A stretch of DNA of 64,000 nt from Leptolinea sp. UBA5203 (GTDB lineage Bacteria > Chloroflexota > Anaerolineae > Anaerolineales > Anaerolineaceae). The notes under the pieces are model-generated. The model worked only from the letters and a program-made list of their open reading frames with translations, was not told the origin of the DNA and searched no databases. The position numbers and the translations under genes are program-made. Positions 54,008-63,265 of the stretch are shown in pieces (position 1 is the first letter of the stretch; every line of letters starts with the position of its first letter). The stretch lies in contig DHVR01000034.1 of NCBI GenBank assembly GCA_002412765.1, positions 1-64,000 on the forward strand, read 5' to 3'.

Positions 54008-55309
54008 ATGACCCTGCTGCTTGGTTTTCTGTTGGCATTTGCCATCGCATTGGCTGCATATTTAAAAAAGAGCCTCAATCGCAGCGGCGCTTTGGCCGCC
54101 TTGCTAATGGGGACCATTATTTTCGGCCTGGGGGGACTAAGTTGGGCAGTCATCCTGCTGGTCTTCTTTATCTCCTCCAGTTTGCTCTCGCATTGGAAAA
54201 AATCTTCCAAACTGGTTTTTGAAGAGAAATTCTCCAAATCCGCCAAGCGGGATGCGGCCCAGGTTTTCGCCAACGGCGGCCTGGCTATGCTGCTGGTCAT
54301 CGTTAATTATTTTCAGCCGGATAACAATTGGGTCTGGCTGGCGTTTGTGGTCAGTCTGGCGGCAGCCAACGCCGATACCTGGGCGACGGAATTGGGCGTT
54401 TTGGCCAAAAAGAATCCGCGTATGATCACCACGGGGATATCTGTGGAACCTGGAACCTCCGGCGCCATTTCCATTCACGGCTTGCTGGCTTCCTGCGCAG
54501 GCGCCGCCTGTATCGCTCTACCTGCACTGCTGCTCTGGCAAGGTACTTTGCCCCCAGCCGGAATACTTAGCAATATATTGGTTTTCTTAATCATCACCTT
54601 ATCCGGTTTGTTAGCCAGTCTAACAGATTCCCTGCTGGGAGCCACCGTCCAGGCGATTTACTATTGCCCCCAATGCCAAAAAGAAACCGAGCGGCACCCT
54701 TTACATACCTGCCACACCGCAACCCAACCCCTGCGGGGATGGCACTGGCTGGATAATGATTGGGTGAATTTTTCTGCCACCGCAGCCGGCGTTGGGTTTG
54801 CCATGCTGTTGGGCTTACTGCTCAGTCAATCAACCTTTTTAAACCTGGATGGTAGATTTTCCAATCAGATCATCCCGTTTTCCAGTCCGGCGTTCAGTCA
54901 TGGGAATTTCATTCCTCAAACATACACCTGTCAGGGAGAGGATCAGATCGTGGAATTACATTGGTCCAAATTGCCGGAGAACACGCAAGCAGTGCTGATT
55001 GTAATGCAAGACACGGATACCCCGATGGGGCGAATCAACCATTGGTTGGTCACCACGCCCATCGCATCAACTGATGCTGGATCATCGCTTTCCATCCCTT
55101 GGGTTTCAGGAAAGACCATCAATCCGGATGGCGGATATATGGGTCCCTGTCCACCTCCAGATCCGGCTCACCGATATTATTTCCGTTTGTATGCCCTTAG
55201 TAAACCCATTAATGTAAATCAAGGATTCAATTTTCAGGAAGCTGTGGCAAAAATGGAAGGGTTAGTTTTAGGGGAAGGAAAACTGATGGGAAAATATAAA
55301 AAACAATAA
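54008..55309 (+). CDS. DUF92 membrane domain fused to PEBP/YbhB domain
   Basis: The 433-residue protein starts behind AAAAGGAATAGATTC. Residues 1-270 are a DUF92/TMEM19-type polytopic membrane protein (FANGGLAMLLVIVNYF, AANADTWATELGVLAKKNPR, SLTDSLLGATVQAIYYC). A Cys/His cluster CPQCQKETERHPLHTCH lies in a loop. Residues of about 285-430 are a phosphatidylethanolamine-binding protein/YbhB fold (IPQTYTCQGEDQIVELHWSK, MQDTDTPMGRINHWLV, YMGPCPPPDPAHRYYFRLYA). The two families normally occur as separate genes. The fusion puts the ligand-binding domain on a membrane anchor. A terminator follows the stop. Confidence 0.88.
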   Translation: MTLLLGFLLAFAIALAAYLKKSLNRSGALAALLMGTIIFGLGGLSWAVILLVFFISSSLLSHWKKSSKLVFEEKFSKSAKRDAAQVFANGGLAMLLVIVNYFQPDNNWVWLAFVVSLAAANADTWATELGVLAKKNPRMITTGISVEPGTSGAISIHGLLASCAGAACIALPALLLWQGTLPPAGILSNILVFLIITLSGLLASLTDSLLGATVQAIYYCPQCQKETERHPLHTCHTATQPLRGWHWLDNDWVNFSATAAGVGFAMLLGLLLSQSTFLNLDGRFSNQIIPFSSPAFSHGNFIPQTYTCQGEDQIVELHWSKLPENTQAVLIVMQDTDTPMGRINHWLVTTPIASTDAGSSLSIPWVSGKTINPDGGYMGPCPPPDPAHRYYFRLYALSKPINVNQGFNFQEAVAKMEGLVLGEGKLMGKYKKQ

Positions 55310-55318
55310 AATCAAATC

Positions 55319-55357
55319 AAGTCCCTAAGGGTTTCAAAAACCCTCAGGGACTTTTTT
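55319..55357 (+). terminator. Strong intrinsic terminator
   Basis: A long stem AAGTCCCTAAGGGTTT/AAACCCTCAGGGACTT with one mismatch is followed by a T-run. It ends the run of genes from 51886. Confidence 0.85.
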
Positions 55358-55413
55358 ATATCAATGAACAAAATACAGGGGAAAATAAATCAACCTGTTG
55401 AACCCCCAAACCA

Positions 55414-55872
55414 TCAGGCGATATCGCCCTCATTCCAGATATAGATTATATGATCCTCAAGCTGTGATTCCGACACCTTACTTTCGGAAACCACTTTCCC
55501 TTTGACGGAATTTCCACGAGTGTGCATTAGTTCCTTGGAACCCGCCAACAACGGATGCCAATCCGCCAGATCCTTGCCCTCCGCCAATAGACGGTAAGCG
55601 CAGGTCTCAGGAATCCAATCCAGATTTCCTGCAATCTGAGGCGTCACTACCAGACAGGTAGGCACTTTTATGGTACGTTCTCCGTAAACCGTGCAGCGGC
55701 ACTGCTCAGAATCATGGTAGCGGCAAACCACATCCGTATAATAAACCTCTTCCCCCTCTTCATCCATGATCTTGATCAAGCAGCATAATCCACAGCTATC
55801 ACAAAGGGCTTCCCATTCTTCACGGGAAAAATCTTCCAGCGTTTTACCAATCCAAAATTCTTTTTTTAACAA
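55414..55872 (-). CDS. YcgN-family (UPF0260) cysteine-cluster protein
   Basis: The 152-residue protein has clustered cysteines: CDSCGLCCLI near 24-33, then CRYHDSEQCRCTVYGERTIK with CL further on, and ETCAYRLLAEGKDLADWHPL. This matches the YkgJ/YcgN zinc- or iron-binding families. The function is unknown. It starts 20 bp after the GNAT gene and is probably in an operon with it. Confidence 0.85.
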   Translation of the reverse strand: MLKKEFWIGKTLEDFSREEWEALCDSCGLCCLIKIMDEEGEEVYYTDVVCRYHDSEQCRCTVYGERTIKVPTCLVVTPQIAGNLDWIPETCAYRLLAEGKDLADWHPLLAGSKELMHTRGNSVKGKVVSESKVSESQLEDHIIYIWNEGDIA

Positions 55873-55892
55873 ACAGTCCTCACTGACCCATT

Positions 55893-56672
55893 TTAGTTTT
55901 TATGAACACGCCAAACACAGCGCCAAGCGTGGGTAATGCATTGAAATCCGAAGTTTTCTAAAATCGGCCGGCTCATCGGGCTGGCATCCACAGTGACGTA
56001 GCGTACTCCGCGCTGCATGGCTTCCTGCATGCGAATTTTCAACAAGCTGGAATAATATCCCCGATTGCGAAAATCCGGAAGGGTGGTGCCGCCCCATAAC
56101 CCGGCAAATTCGCTGCCGGGATGATAGGTGATCCAAGCATTGGAAACGGGTTTATCCTGCTCAAACGCGGCAAAGATGCTGATCTGATCTGGAAATTGTT
56201 CCATCTGCAATTTTAAATAATTGGCGATATGGGTCAAGTCGTCTTCCCAGACCTGTTCCTGCATGGTCATAACTTGCTCAACTTCTTTTGCGGTGGAAAG
56301 GCGATGAATTCCTGGAACCATCGGCGTATTGATCAGCGGATTGGGCTCAGCCAGGTCGAAGACCATCACGGAATCCGGAATTTCAACTTCAAACCCCATT
56401 TCAGCCAGAAGAGTATTCAAACCTTCCGGGTGGTCATGTCCATAGGCCTTCCATTCAAAATCGAGGCCCAAAGCAGAAAAATATCCAATCTCTTTCTTGA
56501 TAATCTCTTGGATGTTTTTGCCTGGAAGATGAGAATAAATAATGATCCCTTCATCGGATCTATCCGGTATCATGCGAATTACATGGGCGGTTTCTTCACG
56601 CCGCATTCCCGGAAAGGTGATTTCTTTGCGCTGTTCACGGTCAAATTTATTCAATACATCTTGAATTTCCAT
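55893..56672 (-). CDS. GNAT-family N-acetyltransferase
   Basis: The 259-residue protein carries a C-terminal acetyltransferase core at about 125-255. WGGTTLPDFRNRGYYSSLLK is motif A with the acetyl-CoA-binding loop, and ASPMSRPILENFGFQCI is motif B. The N-terminal 120 residues are a second, degenerate GNAT-like half. The acceptor is unknown. It is the first gene of a two-gene minus-strand run. Confidence 0.88.
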   Translation of the reverse strand: MEIQDVLNKFDREQRKEITFPGMRREETAHVIRMIPDRSDEGIIIYSHLPGKNIQEIIKKEIGYFSALGLDFEWKAYGHDHPEGLNTLLAEMGFEVEIPDSVMVFDLAEPNPLINTPMVPGIHRLSTAKEVEQVMTMQEQVWEDDLTHIANYLKLQMEQFPDQISIFAAFEQDKPVSNAWITYHPGSEFAGLWGGTTLPDFRNRGYYSSLLKIRMQEAMQRGVRYVTVDASPMSRPILENFGFQCITHAWRCVWRVHKN

Positions 56673-56728
56673 TCACAGTCCTCCAAAAACACGCTAAAAA
56701 AACACTTCCATTTCTTTCCGCCAACAGA

Positions 56729-56757
56729 TAAAAAAGTCGGATGAAATCATCCGACTT
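56729..56757 (-). terminator. Terminator of the DUF4203-like gene
   Basis: On the minus strand, stem AAAGTCGGATGA/TCATCCGACTTT with a three-base loop runs into TTTTTTATC. It ends the transcript of the gene at 56903-57406. Confidence 0.85.
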
Positions 56758-56902
56758 TGAGGTAAACTAATTGATTGGTCTTGGGCAAATAAAGCACCAT
56801 TGGATAAAAACCATTCGAATCTGCAAGGTTCGCTTTTGCATGGACTTTGTTCTCCTTTTCTATTATACCCGATTGAAAATGGAGAATCCAGGAAATTTTC
56901 CG

Positions 56903-57406
56903 TTAATTCTTCTCTCGATTCATACGAAATTGTAAGGTCAAGCCACCTAAAATTAACACAATGAAAATAATAGCTGACGCTAAAAATGACATATTCATAG
57001 CCTGAGTGATCATCCATGCACCAGTCAAGGAGGAAAAAACGATCAGACTCCACTCAAACAATACAACCGTTAACAGTACGCCTAATCCACCGCCTACCAG
57101 GAAAAACACCCACTGGGGAATATCTACCGAGACCAGGACTGTGGACAAAACTCCGGAAAACAGCATCCCGCCAATCACAAATCCAGCCAGCCCAATACCT
57201 ACTTTTTGGACAAATTGCGCCAGCATCGCGCCGATAAATCCAATGACCAGGGCGAAAACAATACTTACCCATTCCGAGCTGCCTTGAAAAAGAAATGAAG
57301 CAAGAAAGCTTCCCGCGAAAAAACCTATACCGCCTACCAAGAGCCAGAATAATTTCCGTCCAAAAATTAACAACAAGATGCCAATAAGAAGTTTAAGAAT
57401 AATCAT
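56903..57406 (-). CDS. Small polytopic membrane protein (DUF4203-like)
   Basis: The protein is about 167 residues, starting at the ATG at 57404-57406 behind TTTTCAGGAGAGGAAACG; a longer upstream reading has no site. Five or six hydrophobic helices with many Gly residues (IGILLLIFGRKLFWLLVGGI, GFFAGSFLASFLFQ, LVIGFIGAMLAQFVQKVGIG) resemble the DUF4203/TMEM198-like family. The function is unknown. It is monocistronic, with a terminator downstream. Confidence 0.78.
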   Translation of the reverse strand: MIILKLLIGILLLIFGRKLFWLLVGGIGFFAGSFLASFLFQGSSEWVSIVFALVIGFIGAMLAQFVQKVGIGLAGFVIGGMLFSGVLSTVLVSVDIPQWVFFLVGGGLGVLLTVVLFEWSLIVFSSLTGAWMITQAMNMSFLASAIIFIVLILGGLTLQFRMNREKN

Positions 57407-57698
57407 CGTTTCCTCTCCTGAAAATAATACGAATAGGCATGATGCATCAATAAAATCCTTAGCATTTGATCCAATATCGCTGTTGTTTTGGATCAAGGCT
57501 CGATCGACTAAAAAGAAGAATTGTACCATTTATATGTACGCAATATTCCTGAATTCGGTTTACTAATTGTTCTCCCTTGAAACAATTAGTAAACCAGGCA
57601 CTGTACCCGTCACAGCCAAAAGGATGCCGGAGATGTGACCCATTGCACATCCAGTGAATGGCTCCAAAAGATACACTTGCAGAAAAGATCTGAGGGAC

Positions 57699-58334
57699 AT
57701 GATGAAGACAAAAACCAATCAAAATAGGATCAAAAAAATCGGCTCGATTATTTCTCACTTGTTAAATGTACCTGTCTTAACGGGATTATTGTTGCTTTTC
57801 TTTTATTTGGACCTGCCTGCCGCCACCTTGCATCGCACATCAGGGTTTCTTTGGAGTCTGGTTTTGTTAAGTCTGGTTCCATTATCCAGTACCCTGTTTT
57901 ATTTGCCCGGTAAAACAACGGATCACGAGAAAGTCCTGCACAGACAGCGCATGGCCAGTTTTATCATCATGATGATCAGCTATCCGATTGGTTGGTTGGT
58001 CCTGGTCTTGACGAATTCTCCGGCAATTTTTATCACTACAGCGATCAATTACACCTGTATTACCCTGGGATTAATAATCCTAAATCTTGTCCTGAAGTAC
58101 AAAGCCAGCGGACATGCCGCAGGGGTAGCTGGCCCAATCAGCGCCATGATCTATCTCTTCGGACTGGCTGCCGCGCCTTTATTGGCTTTACTACCCATCA
58201 TCAGTTGGGCCAGAGTTCGGGCCAAAGGTCACAATTTCCTACAAACCGTGGTTGGCTCGGTGTTGTCATTTGCTATTACAGTACTGATTTTTTGGATATC
58301 CGGATATCAACCCTTCAATGGTTTACTTAAATAA
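57699..58334 (+). CDS. PAP2-like membrane phosphatase relative
   Basis: The protein is about 211 residues, starting at the ATG at 57699 or 57702 behind TGAGGGAC. It has about six membrane helices. A PAP2-type pattern remains: YKASGHAAGVAG corresponds to the PSGH motif and ARVRAKGHNFLQTVVG to SRxxxxxHxxxD. The final Asp is Gln, so activity is uncertain. Such proteins act on lipid phosphates or undecaprenyl pyrophosphate in the membrane. A terminator follows the stop. Confidence 0.75.
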   Translation: MMKTKTNQNRIKKIGSIISHLLNVPVLTGLLLLFFYLDLPAATLHRTSGFLWSLVLLSLVPLSSTLFYLPGKTTDHEKVLHRQRMASFIIMMISYPIGWLVLVLTNSPAIFITTAINYTCITLGLIILNLVLKYKASGHAAGVAGPISAMIYLFGLAAAPLLALLPIISWARVRAKGHNFLQTVVGSVLSFAITVLIFWISGYQPFNGLLK

Positions 58335-58339
58335 TAAAG

Positions 58340-58376
58340 ACGCCCGACCGTGATTATCACTACTGTCGGGCGTTTT
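58340..58376 (+). terminator. Intrinsic terminator
   Basis: Stem ACGCCCGAC/GTCGGGCGT (58340-58348 with 58365-58373) is followed by TTTTC. It ends the PAP2-like gene. Confidence 0.8.
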
Positions 58377-58404
58377 CATATTCTGGATCAATGGACCAGC
58401 ATGA

Positions 58405-59046
58405 TTAGTTATTGGTTGGTCTCAAAGTTGGCAGGGGTTTTCCATATCCGGCATCCCAGGGATGTAAATCCTGCTGTAGAGGGCAGCGTAAGGTTGTTGG
58501 GTTGGGCATGTTTCCATTCCAACAGCGCTCGGCCTGCCATTTTCGCTGATAGAACATCGGGGTGGAAAACAGGATAGCTCCATCCGCACCCTGAATTTCA
58601 AGGCGGTAGTGTGCTTTCCATATAGGCGGATTGACGATATAGCTATGTGTCAGAGCGGCAATCAATCCATCGTTATTTTTGACCAAATTCCGGGTATACC
58701 AGGCGGCACTGTTGCTCTGATCATAAATTGCAATTTTTGCATCTTCATACTGAGCATCAGTAGGTAATTGTACAAAACATCCACTATATGGCCCTTTTAA
58801 CACAAAACTATCAGTATACTCAATATCAACTGCTAGTGTGCTTTTTTCTACTTCAGACGGATCCTTAAGAAAAGGCACACCTTCAGGAAGACACCATAAT
58901 TCCAGCCCATCCGGAAGGTCCTCAGAGACCACGGGGGTTGGGGTAGGAGTGGCAGCAGCAACCGCATTGTTTCCCGAATTCACTGGGGAAAATGCCAAAC
59001 TAAAAGCTATACCAATAAAAAGTAGTACGGGGATGATTTTAGGCAT
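58405..59046 (-). CDS. Secreted protein of unknown function
   Basis: The 213-residue protein has an N-terminal signal peptide (IIPVLLFIGIAFSLAFSPVN) with Ala-rich cleavage region near 30, then a TPTPTPVV linker. The mature part contains four cysteines (LWCLPEG, SGCFVQL, AERCWNG, TLRCPLQ) that could form disulfides. No family is recognised. It is a single gene between converging and same-strand neighbours. Confidence 0.75.
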   Translation of the reverse strand: MPKIIPVLLFIGIAFSLAFSPVNSGNNAVAAATPTPTPVVSEDLPDGLELWCLPEGVPFLKDPSEVEKSTLAVDIEYTDSFVLKGPYSGCFVQLPTDAQYEDAKIAIYDQSNSAAWYTRNLVKNNDGLIAALTHSYIVNPPIWKAHYRLEIQGADGAILFSTPMFYQRKWQAERCWNGNMPNPTTLRCPLQQDLHPWDAGYGKPLPTLRPTNN

Positions 59047-59101
59047 ACATAGCCTCCTGAAATTAGATAGAATTGCCTTCTACTATCATACATCCAATTG
59101 T

Positions 59102-60016
59102 TTAATTTAGTATTTCAATATTAGGCAGCATTGGAATTTCATCTAATAATTTTACAAAATCATGGGGAAGTACATCTGCCTGTGGTTTGTCCATCATTGC
59201 AAGGAGCGTAGCTTCCATAACATTCGTACCAAAACTGCGGCCCTGCAAACGAGGTGTGGTGGTTACAAGGATATGGACGCCCCTTTTTTGTAATTCTTCC
59301 ACATTCTTTGCTGTCGTCGTATTTGTGACGATAATTTTCCCCGTTAAGTCATCCGGCATGGATTGACGAATTTGCATGAAGTCCCCAGCAATTAGGGTGG
59401 CTTCCTGATAATATTTTTGCCATTTATTTTTTGGTGCTTTATCCTGCTCAGCCCCCAAAGGATAGAACCAAATGAAGGGTAGTTGTGTCACAATAGGTAG
59501 CAAGAGCGCCGCAACTATCCGTACTGTGGAGAGTTTACTCATGGGTAACGGTAACCCAAGGGTAAACATGAAATCCCCAAAGACCACATCACAACCCGCG
59601 TTTACAATGGCTTCTGCCAGACCATAGCGATCGACAGCATTGGTTTTCAGCGCTTTCATCCCCTTCAATGTTCGTCCTTCTTTCTGTAAATGGGCCTCAA
59701 GAGCATCCAGCGCACGCTGAGCCATCAAGCTTTTTATGCCATTTCCATCCCCAACTTTACTGATCTGTATCGCCTTGCGAATTGCTTTTGCATCCCGAAA
59801 AAAATACCTTCGTGTTCCGACCTGCAAATAAAATTCCGTTCCACCCACACCAAAAGCATCTACTTTCCCGTCATTGGCTTTGTATAACTCAATTGCTTTC
59901 TTGAAATCCCCATTGGTCCCCTGACGTGAGATCTCAATTTCCTCACCCAGAAATTTAACCGTAGTGGTGTGATCCCGGGATGGTGATCCGACACTGATTG
60001 AAAGAACTTTCTTCAT
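59102..60016 (-). CDS. Conserved protein of the 'quinate 5-dehydrogenase' annotated family
   Basis: The protein is about 304 residues, starting at the ATG at 60014-60016 behind AAATTGGAGAAACAC. It opens KKVLSISVGSPSRDHTTTVK and has GKVDAFGVGGTEFYLQVGTR, LKTNAVDRYGLAEAIVNAGC and TTTPRLQGRSFGTNVMEATL. Related proteins are often labelled quinate 5-dehydrogenase in genome annotations, but I see no convincing nucleotide-binding GxGxxG or shikimate-dehydrogenase motif. That label should be doubted. It is monocistronic on the minus strand. Confidence 0.75.
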   Translation of the reverse strand: MKKVLSISVGSPSRDHTTTVKFLGEEIEISRQGTNGDFKKAIELYKANDGKVDAFGVGGTEFYLQVGTRRYFFRDAKAIRKAIQISKVGDGNGIKSLMAQRALDALEAHLQKEGRTLKGMKALKTNAVDRYGLAEAIVNAGCDVVFGDFMFTLGLPLPMSKLSTVRIVAALLLPIVTQLPFIWFYPLGAEQDKAPKNKWQKYYQEATLIAGDFMQIRQSMPDDLTGKIIVTNTTTAKNVEELQKRGVHILVTTTPRLQGRSFGTNVMEATLLAMMDKPQADVLPHDFVKLLDEIPMLPNIEILN

Positions 60017-60238
60017 GTGTTTCTCCAATTTATTTTTGTTCCATGGAGATATCGGATAAAAATCGAAAATTAGAATAATGGCTTCAAATGCCAATAAAAC
60101 CCCATAGACACATGTTACAACACAGAATTGCACCTTCCGATACTCCCCAATGTATGCCAGATGATATAGGACGAAACCCTCTCAATATTCTTTTTTTACC
60201 AAACAAAATGATACCTATTCAAAGCAATCAATTTATAC

Positions 60239-60270
60239 ACAAAAAAGAGATATGCGGTGTGCATATCTCT
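60239..60270 (-). terminator. Terminator of the nuo operon
   Basis: On the minus strand, stem AGAGATATGC/GCATATCTCT with a five-base loop runs into TTTTTTG. It lies 26 bp after the nuoN stop, so nuoN is the last gene of the operon. Confidence 0.88.
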
Positions 60271-60295
60271 CGTCGTTCAGTAAAAAAAAGTTTGT

Positions 60296-61723
60296 TTAGT
60301 AACCTATCAATCCAATCAGGAGCCCCGGAAAGAAACTTAATCCAACCACCAGGATCATGGCCGCCAGGGTAATCCACTGGGTCCAAAGCTCACCACTCAG
60401 CTTGGGTTCACCAGGCTGCATGAACATGATCATCACCAGACGTAAATAGTAAAAGGCTGATACCAAGGAGGCCAACAGGCCAATCACAGCTAAAATCGTA
60501 AAACCTCCGGCAAGTGCCGTGCGGAAAAGGAATAACTTTCCGATCAAACCAAGGCTGAAGGGCAGGCCGGTGAAAGAGAGCATAAAGGCCAGCATACTCA
60601 AGGCCATCCATGGGGCTGTTTTCCATAATCCGGCATAATCGTTCAGTTCCAATCCTTGCTGCTGGTCTTTTTCCACCTGAACAACCACAGCCCAAGTGCC
60701 AAAGCTGGTAATGGCATACACCATCAGGTACAAAAGTATAGATTGAATCCCGTCCTTCAGTAAATCCGTCTGACTGAAGACCGCCAGCACCATAAACATA
60801 TAACCGGCATGCGCAATGCTGGAATAAGCCAGCATGCGTTTAATGTTTTTCTGTAACAGTGCCAACACATTGCCGGTGATCATGGTAACGGCCGCCAATA
60901 CCCAGAACAGAGTGGTGAATTGCAGCGCATCGGCTGGATAGACTGTGCTGAATAAGCGAATCAAAACCGCAAAGCCCGCAGCCTTGGTACAAACCGCCAT
61001 AAACGCCACCACGGGTGTGGGAGCGCCTTGATACACATCCGGTACCCACATGTGGAAGGGAACCACAGCCACCTTGAAAGCCAGACCAATCAATAGGAAA
61101 GCCCCGCCCAACATTAAATATACAGGCTGCGCATCACCTGCGCTGATGCTGGCGGCAATTTCGGTAAACTGCATACTGCCGGTAGCGCCAAAAGTCAGGG
61201 CAATGCCAAACAGCAGGAATCCGGAGGAGAAAGCGCCCAATAGGAAGTATTTAAGAGCCGCTTCCGCCGAACTTCCATTTTGTAAATTAAAACCGCAGAG
61301 AATATACAGCGGGATGGAGAACATCTCCAGAGCCAGGAAAACGATAAGCAGGTGGGAAGCGGAGGTCATCAACATCATGCCGCTAATGCTGATCAACAAC
61401 AGAGGATAATACTCACTGTGGTTGATCTTCATGCGGCGCAGATAATCAACGGCCAGGGCCATGCTCAACAATCCGGCCAACGTGAAGAAGCTGTTGAAGA
61501 AGATCGCCATGCGGTCCACGGTAATCATGCCGCCGAAGGCGGTAAGTCCGGTGACTTTTTGAGACAGACTGAGCCCCAGAGAGACAGCCAGGCCAATGGC
61601 AGCCAAAAGAACGGTCCAGCCTTTTTTCTCCAAGGGGAGCCAAAGGTCAACTAATAAAATCAATACAGCCCATAACGCCAAAAAAGCGGCCGGCAAAATT
61701 TGAAGAAAATCGGTCTCACTCAT
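60296..61723 (-). CDS. nuoN: NADH-quinone oxidoreductase subunit N
   Basis: The 475-residue protein is a 14-helix antiporter-like subunit of complex I. Typical blocks are YYPLLLISISGMMLMTSASH, FLALEMFSIPLYILCGF with the conserved helix 5 Glu, LIGLAFKVAVVPFHMWVPDV with the helix 7 Lys, and NIKRMLAYSSIAHAGYMFMV. It is one of three proton-pumping antiporter subunits in the membrane arm. It starts 12 bp after nuoM. Confidence 0.96.
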   Translation of the reverse strand: MSETDFLQILPAAFLALWAVLILLVDLWLPLEKKGWTVLLAAIGLAVSLGLSLSQKVTGLTAFGGMITVDRMAIFFNSFFTLAGLLSMALAVDYLRRMKINHSEYYPLLLISISGMMLMTSASHLLIVFLALEMFSIPLYILCGFNLQNGSSAEAALKYFLLGAFSSGFLLFGIALTFGATGSMQFTEIAASISAGDAQPVYLMLGGAFLLIGLAFKVAVVPFHMWVPDVYQGAPTPVVAFMAVCTKAAGFAVLIRLFSTVYPADALQFTTLFWVLAAVTMITGNVLALLQKNIKRMLAYSSIAHAGYMFMVLAVFSQTDLLKDGIQSILLYLMVYAITSFGTWAVVVQVEKDQQQGLELNDYAGLWKTAPWMALSMLAFMLSFTGLPFSLGLIGKLFLFRTALAGGFTILAVIGLLASLVSAFYYLRLVMIMFMQPGEPKLSGELWTQWITLAAMILVVGLSFFPGLLIGLIGY

Positions 61724-61735
61724 TGTTCTACTCCG

Positions 61736-63244
61736 TTAATGGACTGCGACGGCTGCTTGTTGCAGCAGCATCGTAACTTGATTCATAGAAGGACTGATCA
61801 AATTGAGGAAAAACTGGGGCGCCAGACCGATCCAGAACATCAAAAGGATCAAAGGCACCAGGATAACAACCTCACGGGTGGTGATTGGGGTGAGGGCTTT
61901 CAGGTTTTCCGCTGACAGTGGACCCAGGTACACTTTTTCGAATAGTTTCAACAGATAAACCGCTGCTAAAATGACGCCTAGAGCCGCCAGAATGGCGAAC
62001 CAGGGCGTATTCAGCACCGTTGAGCCAAAGGTACCCAACAAGATGGTAAACTCGCCCACAAAGCCATTCAGACCGGGCAAGCCCATGGAAGACAAGATAC
62101 TGATCAGAGACAGCGTACCAAAAAGCGGCATGGCTTTCCATACGCCGCCAAAATCGGACATTTTACGGGTGTGCATGCGTTCATACAACATGCCCACAAC
62201 CAGGAACAGAGCCCCGGTGCTGATGCCGTGATTGACCATCTGTAAAACGGCGCCAGACAAACCCTGTTCAGTAAAGGAAAAGATACCCAAAACAACAAAG
62301 CCAAGGTGGCTGACAGATGAGTACGCCACCAGCTTTTTCATGTCCTTTTGGGCAAAAGCCACCGCTGCCCCATAGAGGATCCCCACCACGGCCAGACCGG
62401 CCATCCAGGGGGCAAATTGTACACTGGCTTCAGGGAACAATCCCAAATTAAAGCGGATCAAACCATACGCGCCCATCTTTAAAAGCACGCCCGCCAATAT
62501 GACGGAGCCTGCCGTGGGAGCTTCGACATGCGCATCCGGAAGCCAGGTATGCAGGGGGAACATGGGCACTTTGATGGCAAAAGCCAGGGCAAAGGCCAGG
62601 AACAACCAGACCTGCGCATCCTGGAAGAGTGCTCGGGCAGCCATCACGTCCGCCAGGGCGAAAGAACCCACCTTGCCGCCAATATAGAGAATGGCCAATA
62701 ACATCATCAAAGAGCCGGCCATGGTGAAAATGAAGAATTTCACCGCAGCATACCGGCGTTTTTCACCGCCCCAAATACCGATCAGGAAGATCATGGGAAT
62801 CAGGGTGAATTCCCAGAAGAGATAAAACAAAATCAAATCCTGCGCCAGGAAGACACCGTTCATACCAATTTCCAGCAGCAGGAAGACCGCCATAAAAGCT
62901 TTCACCTGGGTTTTCACGGCTGTCCAGGTGGAGAGCAAGGCAATCGGCACCAGAGAGCTGGTCAGTAAAATCATCATCAGGGCCAGCCCATCCACGCCCA
63001 GGGCATAATGGATATTTAATCCCAGCATGGAGAACCAGGCTTGGTCTTCACCCAATTGAGTGGCAGCCTGAGCAGGTTCAAATTGAATCAAGACCCAGAT
63101 GGAAAGCGCCAGGGTAACCAGGGACGCCAGCAGCGCTGTCCAACGAATGGCCCGATGCTGCTCCTTGCGCAGAAACAGAATAATCAGGATGCCGATGACC
63201 GGGGAAAAGGTCACCCAGGTAAGTGGATTAATTCCAATGCTCAT
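61736..63244 (-). CDS. nuoM: NADH-quinone oxidoreductase subunit M
   Basis: The 502-residue protein has the NuoM pattern: FYLFWEFTLIPMIFLIGIWG with the proton-channel Glu, FAIKVPMFPLHTWLPDAHVE, GAYGLIRFNLGLFPEAS, and MKKLVAYSSVSHLGFVVLGI. It forms one of the proton channels of complex I. It lies between nuoL and nuoN with short gaps (21 and 12 bp), in the usual L-M-N order. Confidence 0.97.
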   Translation of the reverse strand: MSIGINPLTWVTFSPVIGILIILFLRKEQHRAIRWTALLASLVTLALSIWVLIQFEPAQAATQLGEDQAWFSMLGLNIHYALGVDGLALMMILLTSSLVPIALLSTWTAVKTQVKAFMAVFLLLEIGMNGVFLAQDLILFYLFWEFTLIPMIFLIGIWGGEKRRYAAVKFFIFTMAGSLMMLLAILYIGGKVGSFALADVMAARALFQDAQVWLFLAFALAFAIKVPMFPLHTWLPDAHVEAPTAGSVILAGVLLKMGAYGLIRFNLGLFPEASVQFAPWMAGLAVVGILYGAAVAFAQKDMKKLVAYSSVSHLGFVVLGIFSFTEQGLSGAVLQMVNHGISTGALFLVVGMLYERMHTRKMSDFGGVWKAMPLFGTLSLISILSSMGLPGLNGFVGEFTILLGTFGSTVLNTPWFAILAALGVILAAVYLLKLFEKVYLGPLSAENLKALTPITTREVVILVPLILLMFWIGLAPQFFLNLISPSMNQVTMLLQQAAVAVH

Positions 63245-63265
63245 ACTCGATCCTTTAACTCAGAC

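Noticed and set aside
46624..54478. Many long open frames antisense or shifted to the housekeeping genes (for example 46624-47091, 49708-50250, 54137-54478)
   Set aside because: They are shadows of GC-richer coding sequence; the opposite or alternative frame encodes clear families.
59102..60016. Firm assignment as quinate 5-dehydrogenase
   Set aside because: The family carries that label in annotations, but I see no nucleotide-binding or shikimate-dehydrogenase motif, so the activity is not supported.
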